Shown: positions 53,981 to 64,000 of the stretch, piece by piece
Layout: every line of letters starts with the position of its first letter
Position numbering within the stretch: position 1 is the stretch's first letter
Assembly (NCBI GenBank): GCA_021442155.1
Contig: CM038214.1
Span: forward strand, 49,048,703 to 49,112,702
DNA: 64,000 nucleotides
Direction of reading: 5' to 3'
Source of the DNA: Cymbidium sinense
Lineage: Eukaryota; Streptophyta; Magnoliopsida; Asparagales; Orchidaceae
The notes under the pieces: model-generated
What the model saw: the letters and a program-made list of their open reading frames with translations, nothing else
Databases searched by the model: none
Told to the model about the DNA's origin: nothing
Made by a program: the position numbers and the translations under genes

Positions 53981-56647
53981 CCATCCTAACTAAAAGCTTG
54001 AAGTGGTGAATTAATTCTAATGATGAGGCTTGTGGTAAGTCTTATTAGGCATTAGTGTTGTATTTTCTAAGTGTAGAATGATTCAATTATGGAAGCACAC
54101 CTGATTGGAGCTCAAGACCAGTGGCAGATTGAGCTTCATCTAAAATGAATGAGTAGCAATTGGATCAATTCCTCAATGTTCAAGGCCACAAATTGATTTG
54201 GAGCTCAACTTTGATCAAGTCCCACCTCATGCTCAAGAAGCTTGGGAGATGATCTCTTGCTTTGACAAGGCTTAGGGAAGGTGCGTGCAAAGTTAATTTG
54301 AGTTTGATGAAGAAATGGGAAAGTTAGGTCAAAAATTGGAGTGTACTATTTTGAGATGAATGAGAATAGCATTTTTTGATTGTGGAACAAGCTTGGGAGC
54401 TTAAGGAATGGCTCTAGCAACTCTTCTTGGGTACCTAGGGTTCTGAGGAATGATTTTTATTTGTCTTTGATTGGAAACGAGGGGGTGTATACCCCCCTTC
54501 ATTTTCACGAGACATTGGGATCTGGTTTGGCTTCTAGTGGCCATCCAACCATCTTAGGGAGTCGTGGGTGGTAGGGAGGAGGTGAGTTGATTCAACTTGG
54601 TTGGTTGAAAGTGTGGAGGTGGCTTTGAGGAATCAAGGTGTCCATGGGTTTCAAATGCTCTAATGGGGAGGGTGAGTTTCCTCTCATGGGTCATGACCCA
54701 ACCACCCCTTGGGTCGGTTGGTGAGCATCCTAGGTTTAGGTGGACCATTGAGAGTACCAAGTGGCCAAGGAATGTAATGACCACTTACATGGGTGATTTG
54801 ACTCATGTGATTCAAGGGTAGAATGATCATTTGGCGTTGATTTGATTTGAGATTTGAAATGAGCCATAAGTGTTGCTTAAATTTCAAGTCAATTGGAGTT
54901 GATTTGGTTTGGTTTGGCTCAATTTGATCATTTAGGTCAAATTAGTAGTTTGGTCAAGTTGATCAATTGAGTCAAACAGGTTGGTCAGTTCATATGATCA
55001 TTTAGTATATTTTGGTTTAATTGGTTTGGTTTAGTTTGGCTTAGATTTGATTTTTTCATTTGGTCAAATGGGTTAAGTTGACCAATTTTAAATTAAAATT
55101 GGCTTGGGTTGGGTTTAGTTTGAATTGAAGATGATTGTAGGATTTAGTTTCAATTAATTTGGATTTGATTTGATTTAGGCCAACTTGAACCTTTAGGTCA
55201 AATTGGGCTAAGTGGGTTCAATTGGGTTGTCATCTTTAGTCAAGTTCAACAATCAATTTGGAATGAACTTGAGTCATTGATTGCAATCAATTTGGTTTAT
55301 ATTTTGAGTTGACCCAATTTGGTCTTTTAGGTCAACTTAACTCAACTTGGGTCATGAGGGCCAATTGGGTTTGGTTTGACTCAATTGAAGGTCAGTCATA
55401 TTCAAATATTGATTTTGATTTGATGAATCATTGGTTTCAAATTTGGCTTAAGTTGTAATTTGGCTAGTTTGGGTTCATATGGGTTAAGGGTTGACTTGGT
55501 CAAATGACCAAGTTGACTTGGTTTGACCAATTTGTAATTGATCAACTAGGGTGATCAACATGATGGGAGGTTTTGATGCTTGGTTCAATCCATTTTGGGT
55601 AGGATTAAAACTAGGCTCAAATAGGTCAAATTGGCCACTTTGGGTCAAGTGGACCAATTGGGTTTAGTTAGCTTAATTTTGGGTTGAGTTTGATTTAGTT
55701 GAGTTTATATATGGATTTGGGATTGATATATAAATTCAAGCAATTAACTTAGTTCAAATGGGTTTGGTTCATTTGAACATTTAAGTCAAAAGGTTAAGTT
55801 AGTTTGGCTTGAGATGATTTTAGTTTGGCTTGATGTTGATTTCATTTATATTTGTGAATATGATTGAATGTATGATTGATTCATTAGAAAATCAATTTAA
55901 TTTGGGTTTTGGAATGAAGGAATTTGCCTAAGTCCATGGAGTTGGTTCATGTGGCTCAGTTTTGGATTTTGATTTGGTTTGATTTAGTTTTGATAATTTA
56001 AATGTATATTTCATTTAAATTTGTAAAGATGATTGAAAATATGATTGATTTTTGAGAAAATCAATTAGGTTTGACTTGATTTAGATTAAGATTTGGCTAA
56101 GTCCATGTGGTAGGTCATATGGCTTAGGAAGGGTTTTGATTTAATTTGATTTAGTTTTATTTAGTTTTGATCATTTGAATGTAGATTTGATTTATATTTA
56201 GGAAGATGATTGAAGATATATATTTATTATGAGAAAATAAATTTATTTTGGATTTATTTGGATTAAGATTTGGCTAAGTCCATGGGATAGGTCATATGGC
56301 TTAGGAAGGGTTTCAAGTTTGGATTTGATCATGGGCTTCAATCATTTAGTTTTGGAATTTGGGCTTGGATTTGGATTTGAATTTGATGTTTGGTTTGAGA
56401 AGGTGAACATGTATTGGATTTGGGTTTTAGGGTAGGTGGATTATCCTAATCCCTAAGGCATAACCTAAACCTATGGTTAACCCTTCTAAGTATTTAAGCT
56501 TGGGTGTTTACCTAAATGTTAGAAGTATCTTATGACTAGGGAAGTCTTAGGTCTAGAAGACTCTAAGTATAAAATTGGAAGATTGAATTCCAAAAGTGGT
56601 CAAGGCCTTAGGCTCCATAGTGTTGCCCTTGGAGATAGATGATTGGA
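53981..56647 (+). mobile_element. Right part of the insertion: dispersed repeat family
   Basis: 54,900-55,800 is a GGTCAA/TTGACC-rich block. 55,840-56,310 holds about three tandem units of roughly 160-180 bp (TATATTTCATTTA, TTGATT...GAGAAAATCAATT, TTTGGCTAAGTCCATG), and 56,440-56,640 is the unique tail shared with 11,660-11,870 and 26,126-26,345. No protein domain is seen, and the short open frames at 54,380-54,887 are unsupported. It is a non-autonomous repeat by appearance. The class is undecided: a long-TIR DNA element or a solo retroelement part are both possible. Confidence 0.55.
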
Positions 56648-56798
56648 ATTCCAAAGCAAGTTTCACATTATAGACTTGGATACATCTTTTTGCTTGGAGA
56701 GACCATGGATACATGAGAAAAATAGTTCCATCATCTCTACATTATATGAAGTTTGTGAGAGGTGGGTATCATCTACTATGTCAAAGGAGATCTCAAGC
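56648..56798 (+). pseudogene. Gypsy aspartic protease, C-terminal part
   Basis: From 56,661 the frame reads Phe-His-Ile-Ile-Asp-Leu-Asp-Thr-Ser-Phe-Cys-Leu-Glu-Arg-Pro-Trp-Ile-His-Glu. This is the FHVID..TSYN.LLGRPWIHE segment that closes plant gypsy protease domains, with LLGRPW reduced to LERPW. It follows directly, with only about 10-15 residues missing, from the part that stops at 52,091. The frame ends in a stop near 56,796. Confidence 0.75.
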
Positions 56799-57000
56799 CA
56801 TTTATAGTTCACAAGGTTGGCATATATGAGGATGTGCTTTACCTCCCTCAAAATCAACAAGTCTATTCTCTGAACTTTACAAAGTTTAAAAATAAAAAAA
56901 AAGAATAAGAAAAAAAAAAATTAAAGAGAAAAAAGAAAAAAAGAAAAGAAAAGAGAAAATGAAAAATAAAATAAAAGGGAACATAAATAGACTTGGAAGA
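56799..57000 (+). other. A-rich purine tract (56,880-56,985) and flank
   Basis: About 100 bases are almost entirely A with scattered G and T (AAAAGAAAAG-type). In the element it falls between protease and RT, where Tat polyproteins often have a Lys-rich linker, so it may be decayed linker or an inserted poly-A tail. No domain. Confidence 0.5.
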
Positions 57001-57750
57001 GAGTGGAGCATGACATTAAATTCCACCCCAGTTATTACTCCATTGAACATATGGTAGGATGACTGACCTCCAGAGAAAGAGGCAGTTAGAGGTAGTCCTA
57101 GGGGTGGAAAACCACTTTATTGGCCACCCAATAGAAGATATATCCTAGCTATTAAGAGTACACCTAGTATCAATATATACTTAGAATATAATTTATAGGA
57201 TGAGTCTTATATGGTTAGCACACCACCTTTCTGTGTAGATTCCCTTGGAGGTGACACTTGGGCCAAATAGTGATGAAGATCGAGCTCCAAAGCAAAGCAT
57301 AAGTGTATCCAAGTCTATATGTGAAACAATTAGCATCAGTTGGGAATCTTAGCTCTAACCTTACTTTCCTCTCAAAAGGTTTGGTAGTTAAGGAAGCCCT
57401 AAGTCAACCATAGGTGTGAAGACTCAAAGGTTCTTTGGGATCATCCTCAAGTCAAGAAGTTGATGTAGAACTTGAGGATGATTCATTTAAAGATTTAATA
57501 TAATTACCTTTTGATTGATACTTGCCTTCTGTTCATAATTTAGCAAAGAAAGGGTTTATCCCACATACTAGAGCAAAGCACAGGTTAAGACTACTTTGAA
57601 AGAATATGGAAGAATTAATGTAAAAGCTCTCAATCAAGATTGAAACTAGGATTGATACGTGGGTCGGTTGATGATTATTGCTTGTCATCACCAATCATTT
57701 GGAATCGATAGATTCTTTTCAAATCACATTAACTCATATGAGGAGCTTGC
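57001..57750 (+). pseudogene. Gypsy protease-RT linker, unrecognised
   Basis: Non-satellite DNA contiguous with the element and broken by stops. A 22-base word at about 57,306-57,327 is the near-exact reverse complement of 56,661-56,683 (protease), so part of it may be an inverted duplication. No domain identified. The position suggests linker. Confidence 0.4.
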
Positions 57751-58690
57751 TTAGAAACTTGAGATGATCCATATGATTTTGAAGTCAGATACCGAGTTCA
57801 AAGAGATCAAGTCAACCATCGATGAGCTCAAGGAAATCAACTTAGAAGTAAAGAAGATCCACACGACATACATTTCTTTGATGAATGAAATTGAAACCAA
57901 TGACTTAGTTAGGTTATTGATTGAGTTTAAGGACTTCTTTGCAGAGTTATGAAGAGATTGGCTTGACATAGCCATCTATAAAATAATAATAGAGCCTACT
58001 TCTAATCTTCAAGCTCCTAGATGCATGTGAGTAGACATAGAACAACTTGTCATTTTAAAGTCAAGAAATTGATCGATGCTTTCATCGGGAGGAAAAATAC
58101 CTTATTTGGCTAGCCATGTTTTCCCAATTAATAAAAAATGGACAAATTCACATATACGTCAATTTTAGGGATTTAAATAAGGCATGTCCAAAAGATGAAT
58201 TTCCACTACCAATCACAGGCGATGGTGGACATTGCCTCATCTCATGCAATCTTCTCTTTCTTGGATGGTTCATCTAAATATAACCAAATAAAGATGTCCC
58301 CTAAAGATGAAAGAAATAGTGCTTTTAGAACCTTAATCAGAATCTATTGCTATAAGGTCATGCCTTTCTACCTTAAAAATGTCAGTGCTACAGGGCTATG
58401 ACTAGAATCTTTGACAAACTTATTCATCATCAAGTTGAGTGCTATGTCAATGATCTCATGGTCAAAAGTAGAGAAAAGGAAGACCATCTCTTTGACTTGT
58501 GAGTAGTTTTCAAATAGATAACCTAAAAATGAACCCCATGAAGTGTGCATTCAGAGTAGCTTCAAGAAAATTCCTTGGGTTTGTTGTCCGAGGCGAGGGA
58601 ACCAAAATCAATCTAGAGAAGATCAAGGAAATATTCAAAGTGCCACCCCCTAAATGTTTAACTCAACTTTGATAATTCCAAGGGTGGTTG
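57751..58690 (+). pseudogene. Gypsy (Tat-type) reverse transcriptase, decayed
   Basis: 57,764-57,950 encodes the conserved lead-in (Thr-Ile-Asp-Glu-Leu-Lys-Glu-Ile-Asn-Leu...Leu-Ile-Glu-Phe-Lys-Asp-Phe-Phe-Ala). RT motifs follow across frameshifts: Arg-Asp-Leu-Asn-Lys-Ala-Cys-Pro-Lys-Asp-Glu-Phe-Pro-Leu-Pro (58,167 on), Phe-Leu-Asp-Gly-x-Ser-Lys-Tyr-Asn-Gln-Ile (58,258 on, catalytic Asp kept), Ala-Phe-Arg-Thr...Val-Met-Pro-Phe, and Tyr-Val-Asn-Asp at 58,443-58,454, where the family has YVDD. Later come Lys-Met-Asn-Pro-Met-Lys-Cys-Ala-Phe and Phe-Leu-Gly-Phe-Val-Val. It would copy element RNA into DNA; this copy is inactive because of the frameshifts, stops and the Asp-to-Asn change. Confidence 0.85.
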
Positions 58691-59250
58691 GCGTATCTAA
58701 GATGCATTATATCCAATATATTGAGAAGATGTCAGGCATTCTAAGCACTTGTCAAAAAGGATGTCAAGTTCAAGTGGGATGATAAGTGTGAGCATGCCTT
58801 CAAAGACATCAAGCATTACATGATGACACCGATTCGTTATCACGGTCCTTACTGTTCATACTTTACATTACTGCATTAGATGACTCCATTGGTGCTTTAT
58901 TGGCCCAAGCCAATGATAAAGGGAAGAAAAATGCACTCTACTACCTATCTAATCCCTCGAGGCTAATTATCTTGGAGCTAGCTTTTCTTTTACATCCCAA
59001 AAGCTACAACTACATGCTTCCTCATAAGGTGAACTTAATCTCTAGGATCAATCCACTAGAGTATCTCATGATAGCATCTATTCGATGGTTGGCATGATGG
59101 TCCATGATCCTCTCGCAGTTTAACAATACCATCGTAGCCCTTTATACGATGAAAGGATAATCGCTAGTAGATTTCATAGCATCACACACACTTCCTATTG
59201 ACTCTCTGCTTAATGATTATCTCCTAGATGAATAAATCATTAATTTAGAG
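58691..59250 (+). pseudogene. Gypsy RT-linked RNase H, decayed
   Basis: Contiguous with RT: Val-Lys-Phe-Lys-Trp-Asp-Asp-Lys-Cys-Glu-His-Ala-Phe-Lys-Asp-Ile (about 58,765-58,815). After a frameshift come Ala-Asn-Asp-Lys-Gly-Lys-Lys-Asn-Ala-Leu-Tyr-Tyr-Leu-Ser (58,906 on) and His-Lys-Val-Asn-Leu-Ile-Ser-Arg-Ile-Asn-Pro-Leu-Glu-Tyr-Leu-Met (59,020 on). The GQ(A/S)LADF-like stretch appears as Leu-Val-Asp-Phe near 59,165. This RNase H normally degrades the RNA of the RNA-DNA hybrid. Many stops. Confidence 0.78.
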
Positions 59251-59301
59251 GATACTAGAATTCACCACTGGGAGATAATCATTAAGCGGAGAGTCAATAG
59301 G
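59194..59301. repeat. 31-bp inverted repeat with 46-bp spacer
   Basis: 59,194-59,224 and 59,271-59,301 are reverse complements with one mismatch in 31. The left arm is ordinary RNase H coding (Pro-Ile-Asp-Ser-Leu-Leu-Asn). The right arm replaces expected coding, so it is the derived copy. Confidence 0.95.
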
Positions 59302-59726
59302 AGAAGAACCATAATCTACTACTCCAGGAAAGGTAAGGGTATGAATAGTTCTCTTTAACTGTGATGTGATTCTCATCATCTATCCAATCCTTGTACCAAC
59401 AATGAAGCCAAATATGAGGCTTCGATTGCAGTGAGTTAGCCATTACTCTAAGCATTTAGAACATCAATATCTTTGGGGATTCTCAGCTAGTTATCAACCA
59501 AATCATTGGGTCCTATAAGGTTATAAAGCCCAAGATGCATCACTACCACAAGTGCACCATAGAGTTGTTGGCCCAAATCCTAGAGGTTATCATTTATAAG
59601 ATTCCACAAGGAGAGAACACTGTAGCGTATGCTTTAAACAAGCTTGCCAAGGAGTTGGCATGTCTGGAGGATGAGTTCATATCAATAAAGGTCCAAAATA
59701 GACAAGTCTTATCCCTTATTTATTGA
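59251..59726 (+). pseudogene. Second (additional) RNase H typical of Tat elements, decayed
   Basis: A second RNase H downstream of the RT-linked one is a hallmark of the Tat lineage (including Ogre). Visible here are Asn-Glu-Ala-Lys-Tyr-Glu-Ala (about 59,401-59,421), Leu-Leu-Ala-Gln-Ile...Ile-Pro-Gln-Gly-Glu-Asn-Thr-Val-Ala-Tyr-Ala-Leu-Asn-Lys-Leu-Ala (59,565-59,650), and Ile-Lys-Val-Gln-Asn-Arg-Gln-Val-Leu (about 59,685-59,715). The expected start of the domain, after His-Trp-Glu at about 59,264, is replaced by a short inverted copy of upstream DNA (59,271-59,301). Confidence 0.72.
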
Positions 59727-59739
59727 ACTCATCAAAAAC

Positions 59740-60950
59740 TCTTGAAGGAGGTTTGCCATTGCCAAGAAGGACGAGGGAGTTAGAGGCAACCATTCATGGA
59801 TTACATAAATAAAGGTAAACTACCTCAGAAGTCCCAAGATGAGAGAGAGCACTTTCCTACACTCTTGTGGAGTCTTGTATCGACAATCTTTTGATCATAT
59901 GTGGTTATGTTATTTAGACAAGAATGAAACCTGTAAGATGGTGACCGAGGTACACTCAAGATTATGTGGAGCTAACCAATCTTGTCCGAAGATGAAAGCC
60001 AAGATCAAGACTATGATACTATTAATCGATGATCAAAGATTGCATGGATATGGCTGGCGATGCCACCAATGTTAAATACAACATGGTCTCCTCAACCACC
60101 CAACATTCTACATCCTATATTGGCCTTATGGCCACTCAAGTGTTGAGGGTACCAACATAGTGGGTCTGATTGATCCTCTTTATTTCAAGGTTCATCAGTT
60201 CATCTTAGTTGCTAGTGACTACTTTTCCAAATGGGTGAAGGTGATTCTTCTTAGAGAGGTCACAACTCTACATGTGCTACAATTTTTTAGGAACCATATC
60301 GTACATAAGTTCATAGTGCCTCAAAAAATTATATCTAATAATGGTAGTACATTCAAGAGCACAAAGATTAACAAATTTGCCCAGAGACACAACATAGATT
60401 AGAGATATTCTATCAACAACTACCCAATGGAAAATATCTTAGCAGAAGCCTTCAACAAATCTCTCATCCAAATACTAAAGAAGACACTCAACAACAAGCG
60501 ATGGCATGAGCAATTAGTTGAAGCCTTGTGGGCCTACCACCACAAATAGAATTCCAACTAAGTCTTTCTCCTTTGGGTATGTTTCTTCCATTAGAAGTCT
60601 AACTCCATCACTAAAGATAGCTATGGGTAGCAAGATCATAATAAAGCGAGAATGAAGTTTGGTTAGATTCCTGAAAACCTCGAGTTGTACAAAGCTAAAG
60701 TGATTCAAGCTCACAGCAAGTTGGTTCGTCTTGGAGCTTTTCAAGTAGGAGAGCTTATTTCAGTTCCAAGGAGACCAATTATTACCTGTCATAAGATGAG
60801 AGGCAAGTTTGAATCCACTTGGGAAGGCCCTTTTACCATAGGGAAGGCCTACCACGAAGGATTTTGTCAATTTATTAATCATAAGGAGAGCCAATGCTTC
60901 CAATCAATGAGCTCTACAAAATATTATAAATCATGTTTAAAATAATCATT
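59740..60950 (+). pseudogene. Gypsy integrase, decayed
   Basis: Zinc (HHCC) region: Glu-Val-His-Ser-Arg-Leu-Cys-Gly-Ala-Asn-Gln-Ser, where the second His of the motif is Asn, and Cys-His-Gln-Cys at about 60,061-60,072. Core: Thr-Asn-Ile-Val-Gly-Leu-Ile-Asp at 60,151 (the first catalytic Asp is Asn), Ser-Asp-Tyr-Phe-Ser-Lys-Trp-Val-Lys, Ile-Ser-Asn-Asn-Gly-Ser at 60,331 (the second catalytic Asp is Asn), and Leu-Ala-Glu-Ala-Phe-Asn-Lys at 60,439 (Glu kept). The C-terminal part at 60,685-60,945 has Leu-Val-Arg...Gly-Lys-Phe-Glu-Ser-Thr-Trp-Glu-Gly-Pro-Phe, the usual chromo-like/GKLxPxWEGPF end. The order PR-RT-RH-RH-IN confirms Ty3/gypsy. It cannot function. Confidence 0.85.
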
Positions 60951-61199
60951 ATCAATGAAAATTTCATTTCAAATTCAATCTCTTCCATGTTAAAAGTATT
61001 CTTATTTGCAAATCCTCACGATGTGTTTAGGGTAGGTGTAAGGAACCCAAGTGGTCCTATCCTTCATCGACACAAACACAAACACAAACAAAACATATAA
61101 AACAAACACATATTTTTTTATCTTGGGCTACTCTTAGTTGAGATAATGCCTAGTACTCACTCGAGCTACTCTAGGTGAGTATGTTTACCCTGTGACTCT
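60951..61199 (+). other. Post-integrase non-coding spacer
   Basis: No coding, and no clear polypurine tract. A short ACAAACACAAAC-type microsatellite lies at about 61,070-61,110. TGTAAGGAACCC near 61,042 is a conceivable LTR start but is unsupported, because the sister copy at 11.8 kb diverges to its left. Confidence 0.4.
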
Positions 61200-64000
61200 A
61201 GTGGTCTTCTTGCTTTAGAGAATGTAAGTCTACTACACTTTCTTCCTTACACTTGGTGCTCATATTCATTTGGTAGGCCTTACTACATGGCTAACAAGCT
61301 ACCTCATGTTGGATTTATTTAAGAGGATGTGAGTCTGCTATGCTTTCATCTTGGATTAGCCTGTATGCACCGATTGGCTGATTATATTTGAGGTTTAGGA
61401 TAAGTCCCCTAGTGGCTCCTTCCCTCTTGACTTCTTCAAGTCTGGGTCCAGTCCTTCCTCGGGGCTCCCCACTTAGTAGTAGTTCTAGGTCAGATAACAT
61501 CTAACCCGCCGATGACAGACTATCCTGATGATCAATTCTGCTTGAAAAGTTATAAGCCTACATTCTTTCTTTCTAGATTAATCATTGTAGACCGATGGGC
61601 ACCTTAGGTTGGTTGGTTCTCACTATGCTGATGGATACACCTTAGGTTGGTTGGTTCTTGCACCTTAGGATACACAACTCATGGTAGATGTAAGTCTGCT
61701 ATGCTTTCTTCTTGAGTTGGCCACCGTACACCTATAGGCTTTCTTTTCCATGGCTCAAGATAAGGCCCCTAGTAGTACCTCCCCTCTGGGCACTATATTT
61801 GGATCACGTCCTTTATTTATTTAGACACTACAGTTACTATCGGTTGGAGAGTCCATCCCATGGATTTGCATATTCTCCCTTGGTCTAAAGCGAGATTGGT
61901 AAAGTTGACATAGCCCCTTCATAGTGTGGTCCCACACCAATAACATCCACATAAACATATAAATAAAATATATTCACTTGAGGATTAGGAACCCCTAGTG
62001 GTACATTTTCCCAAGCGGTATCCTATCTTTAGGCGTGTCGAAAACTCCCTATAGGGTGACTACTCTTGAGTTGATATAAGTCCCTAACGACATTCACTCA
62101 ATAGCCACCTCCAAGTTGGGTTCGGTTTGTTGTGCTACCAACAGGTCAACCCAAAGATTGTTCCCTGTTTTAGAAGATGTAAGTCTGTTATGCCTTTTTC
62201 CTAGCATAGTAATTGTACAACTAAAGGCAACCCTTTATGTTGGCTAGCTCTACCCCACGACTAGTAGAATGTCCCTTTGGATTTGTAAATCTGAGATAGG
62301 ATAAGTCCAATATAGCCCCTTCTCAGTGGGTCTATCACACACAAGCATGGTCCATAAAATTAAATATATTAAATTTGATTGAGCTCACATCCCCAGCGGA
62401 TATGCCCTCAATTTAAATCAAACTAAACCAACATATCAAATCACATAAAATTAAGATAAAATTAATCTTGACTACTTTTGAGTTGACATAAGTCCCACAT
62501 TCACTCTAGTCATTTGTAGGTTAGGTTCAATTAGCTGTGCATCCAACATGTCACCCCAGCGGTTGTTCCTCACTTTAGAAGATGTAAGTCTACTACACCT
62601 TTTTCTTGGCAAAGATGTTGCACATGAAAGGCAACCCCTTAGGTTGGCTAGATCTACCCTGCATCTAGTAGACTATCCCTTTGGATTTGTAAACTTAAGG
62701 TAGGTCAAGGTTGATATAGCCCCTTCTCAGTGGGTCCATCACACACTGACATGATCCATACATTAACTCAGGTTAAATTAAACCCAATCTAATTTTCCCT
62801 AGTGGAGTTAAATTACACCTTTCTCCCTAGTGGAGCCCCAAATCATATATAAACAAGTCAAGTAAATAAATCAAATTCAAAACCAACCTCTCCAGTGGAA
62901 CCAAATTAAACTAACTCTTCTAGTAGAGTCTAAATCAAAGAAATCCAACCAAACTCTTATCCCAAGCAGATACATCCCCAAATAAATTTATGAAATCAAA
63001 CTCTCAATCCCAATTGGATAGCCCAAACCTACTTTCTTACCTGGAAGGTTCATATACCACCGATCCCCGAGCGGACTTCGAGCCCATATCTAGCGGTGAT
63101 ATGCCTCCATCGATTAAAATAAAAAAACAAATTAAAATCAATCTTAATCCTCGGTTAATTATAGATTCTTATCCCTAACGGATCTATTTTCCACAAATCA
63201 TATAATCAAATCAAATTCAAACCTTATCCTCAGCATATTTTCTTCTTGTATGGCCTCGACAAAGACCCCTCACATGTCATGTCAAATGCATGTATGATCC
63301 CCTAGTGGATCTCCCTCCAAGTCTTTGACATGGACTTCTCACAAAATTTTATTTCTTCTCTTATGCAAACCTTTAATACTTCAACCAAAAGCCTAACAAT
63401 GTGTTTGTTCAAATTACATCATCTTAACATTGTAATCAAGATTTTATGATTTATGATGCAAGCTCAAACTAACTATACAATATCATGCTAAACATATTAT
63501 AGTGTGAATTAACATACTATATTATATTAAAATATATGATGTTATATTATAAGTTATATAATATATTGTCTAACATTACACCTCATTAGAATCACTTAAA
63601 ATGAACAAATAACAAAATTTTCTCAAAATATGAATAATGTTAATTTTGGATGTAAAATTGTTGTTTTTCTATTAGAAATGGTACAAAATAGCATAATTTT
63701 GGTGTTGCTTCTTAGTGTGTGCCGTGAATTTGGCCAAAGTCTTCCATCTCAACCTTAAAATTATCATTTTTGTCAGTTTTAAACTAATGTATTATAACAA
63801 AAGTAAAACATACTAAAATGTACAATAACTTTTAGTAACACACCACCACATTCATATATATGTGAAGTTATATTGTTAAGTACATTATATTTTAATATGC
63901 TTTCATATAATATATATCTTATTACACCTTAAAATGAATCACTTTAAGGAAAAAAATTATAAAATTTGGTTGAAAAATAAACATTTATTTTGGATGCAAA
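61200..64000 (+). repeat. Long LTR-like segment, direct repeat of 11.87-14.78 kb
   Basis: Co-linear with 11,870-14,780 throughout. Shared landmarks include AGGATAAGTCCCYTAGTGGCT, ACTATCCTGATRATYA, GGTAGATGTAAGTCTRCTATG (61,683 vs 12,340), the 330-bp tandem block (GATGTAAGTCTGTTATGCC at 62,177, GATGTAAGTCTACTACACC at 62,581), the 'CCCTAGTGGA' phrases from 62,790, and the AT-rich block from 63,420. It continues beyond the window. Its position directly after integrase, in the same orientation, fits a long 3' LTR or 3' non-coding region. No genes: the open frame at 62,990-63,178 has no domain and is not conserved in the sister copy. Confidence 0.65.

Noticed and set aside
61042..61060. TGTAAGGAACCC as the 3' LTR start
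   Set aside because: No polypurine tract precedes it and the sister copy at 11.8 kb diverges here, so no boundary is called.

Overview
The window looks like heterochromatic DNA from a flowering-plant nuclear chromosome. Two things point to a plant: the telomere-type motif TTTAGGG/CCCTAAA (Arabidopsis type), and the plant repeat families present, namely fragments of a class IV glycine-rich RNA-binding protein (GRP) gene, a plant L1-type LINE and a Ty3/gypsy retrotransposon of Tat type. I see no intact cellular gene, tRNA, rRNA or CRISPR array. Nearly all short open frames are chance products of C-poor, T-rich DNA or shadows of decayed transposon genes. The species cannot be named from the sequence.

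Layout. From 1 to 49,863 the backbone is a degenerate telomere-like megasatellite. It is CCCTAAA-oriented from 224 to 2,623 and TTTAGGG-oriented from about 2,989 onward. The degeneration is not random. Units of about 0.9-1.45 kb recur in the same internal order: a near-canonical TTTAGGG block, a junction close to AAATTAAGTAAACTGGTAGG, then a TTTA/TTTAGG-rich block with fixed landmarks. Ten copies of a cassette derived from the 3' end of a GRP mRNA (end of the RRM, Gly-rich tail, stop, 3' UTR, short poly-A) sit inside it, always in the same orientation relative to the telomere motif.

The satellite is interrupted at 8,522-9,910 and 10,466-15,714 by non-telomeric repeat DNA that partly folds back on itself, at 18,262-23,070 by a LINE with an inverted 5' end, and at 26,126-26,345 by a small repeat fragment. 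At 49,864 it ends abruptly inside a gypsy gag sequence.

From 49,864 to 60,950 lies one decayed gypsy element on the + strand: gag capsid, Pro-rich linker, zinc knuckle, protease, reverse transcriptase/RNase H, a second RNase H and integrase. Its protease is split by an insertion of about 4.5 kb (52,092 to about 56,648). From about 61,180 to the end is a non-coding segment that is a direct repeat of 11,870-14,780 and may be a long LTR or 3' region of the same family.

How the parts relate. All protein-like sequence is dead, with frameshifts, stops and catalytic Asp-to-Asn changes. The unusual element is the satellite itself, a telomere-like higher-order repeat that appears to have captured and amplified a 5'-truncated GRP retrocopy. 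All alignments were done by eye, so unit boundaries carry an uncertainty of roughly 5-50 bp.
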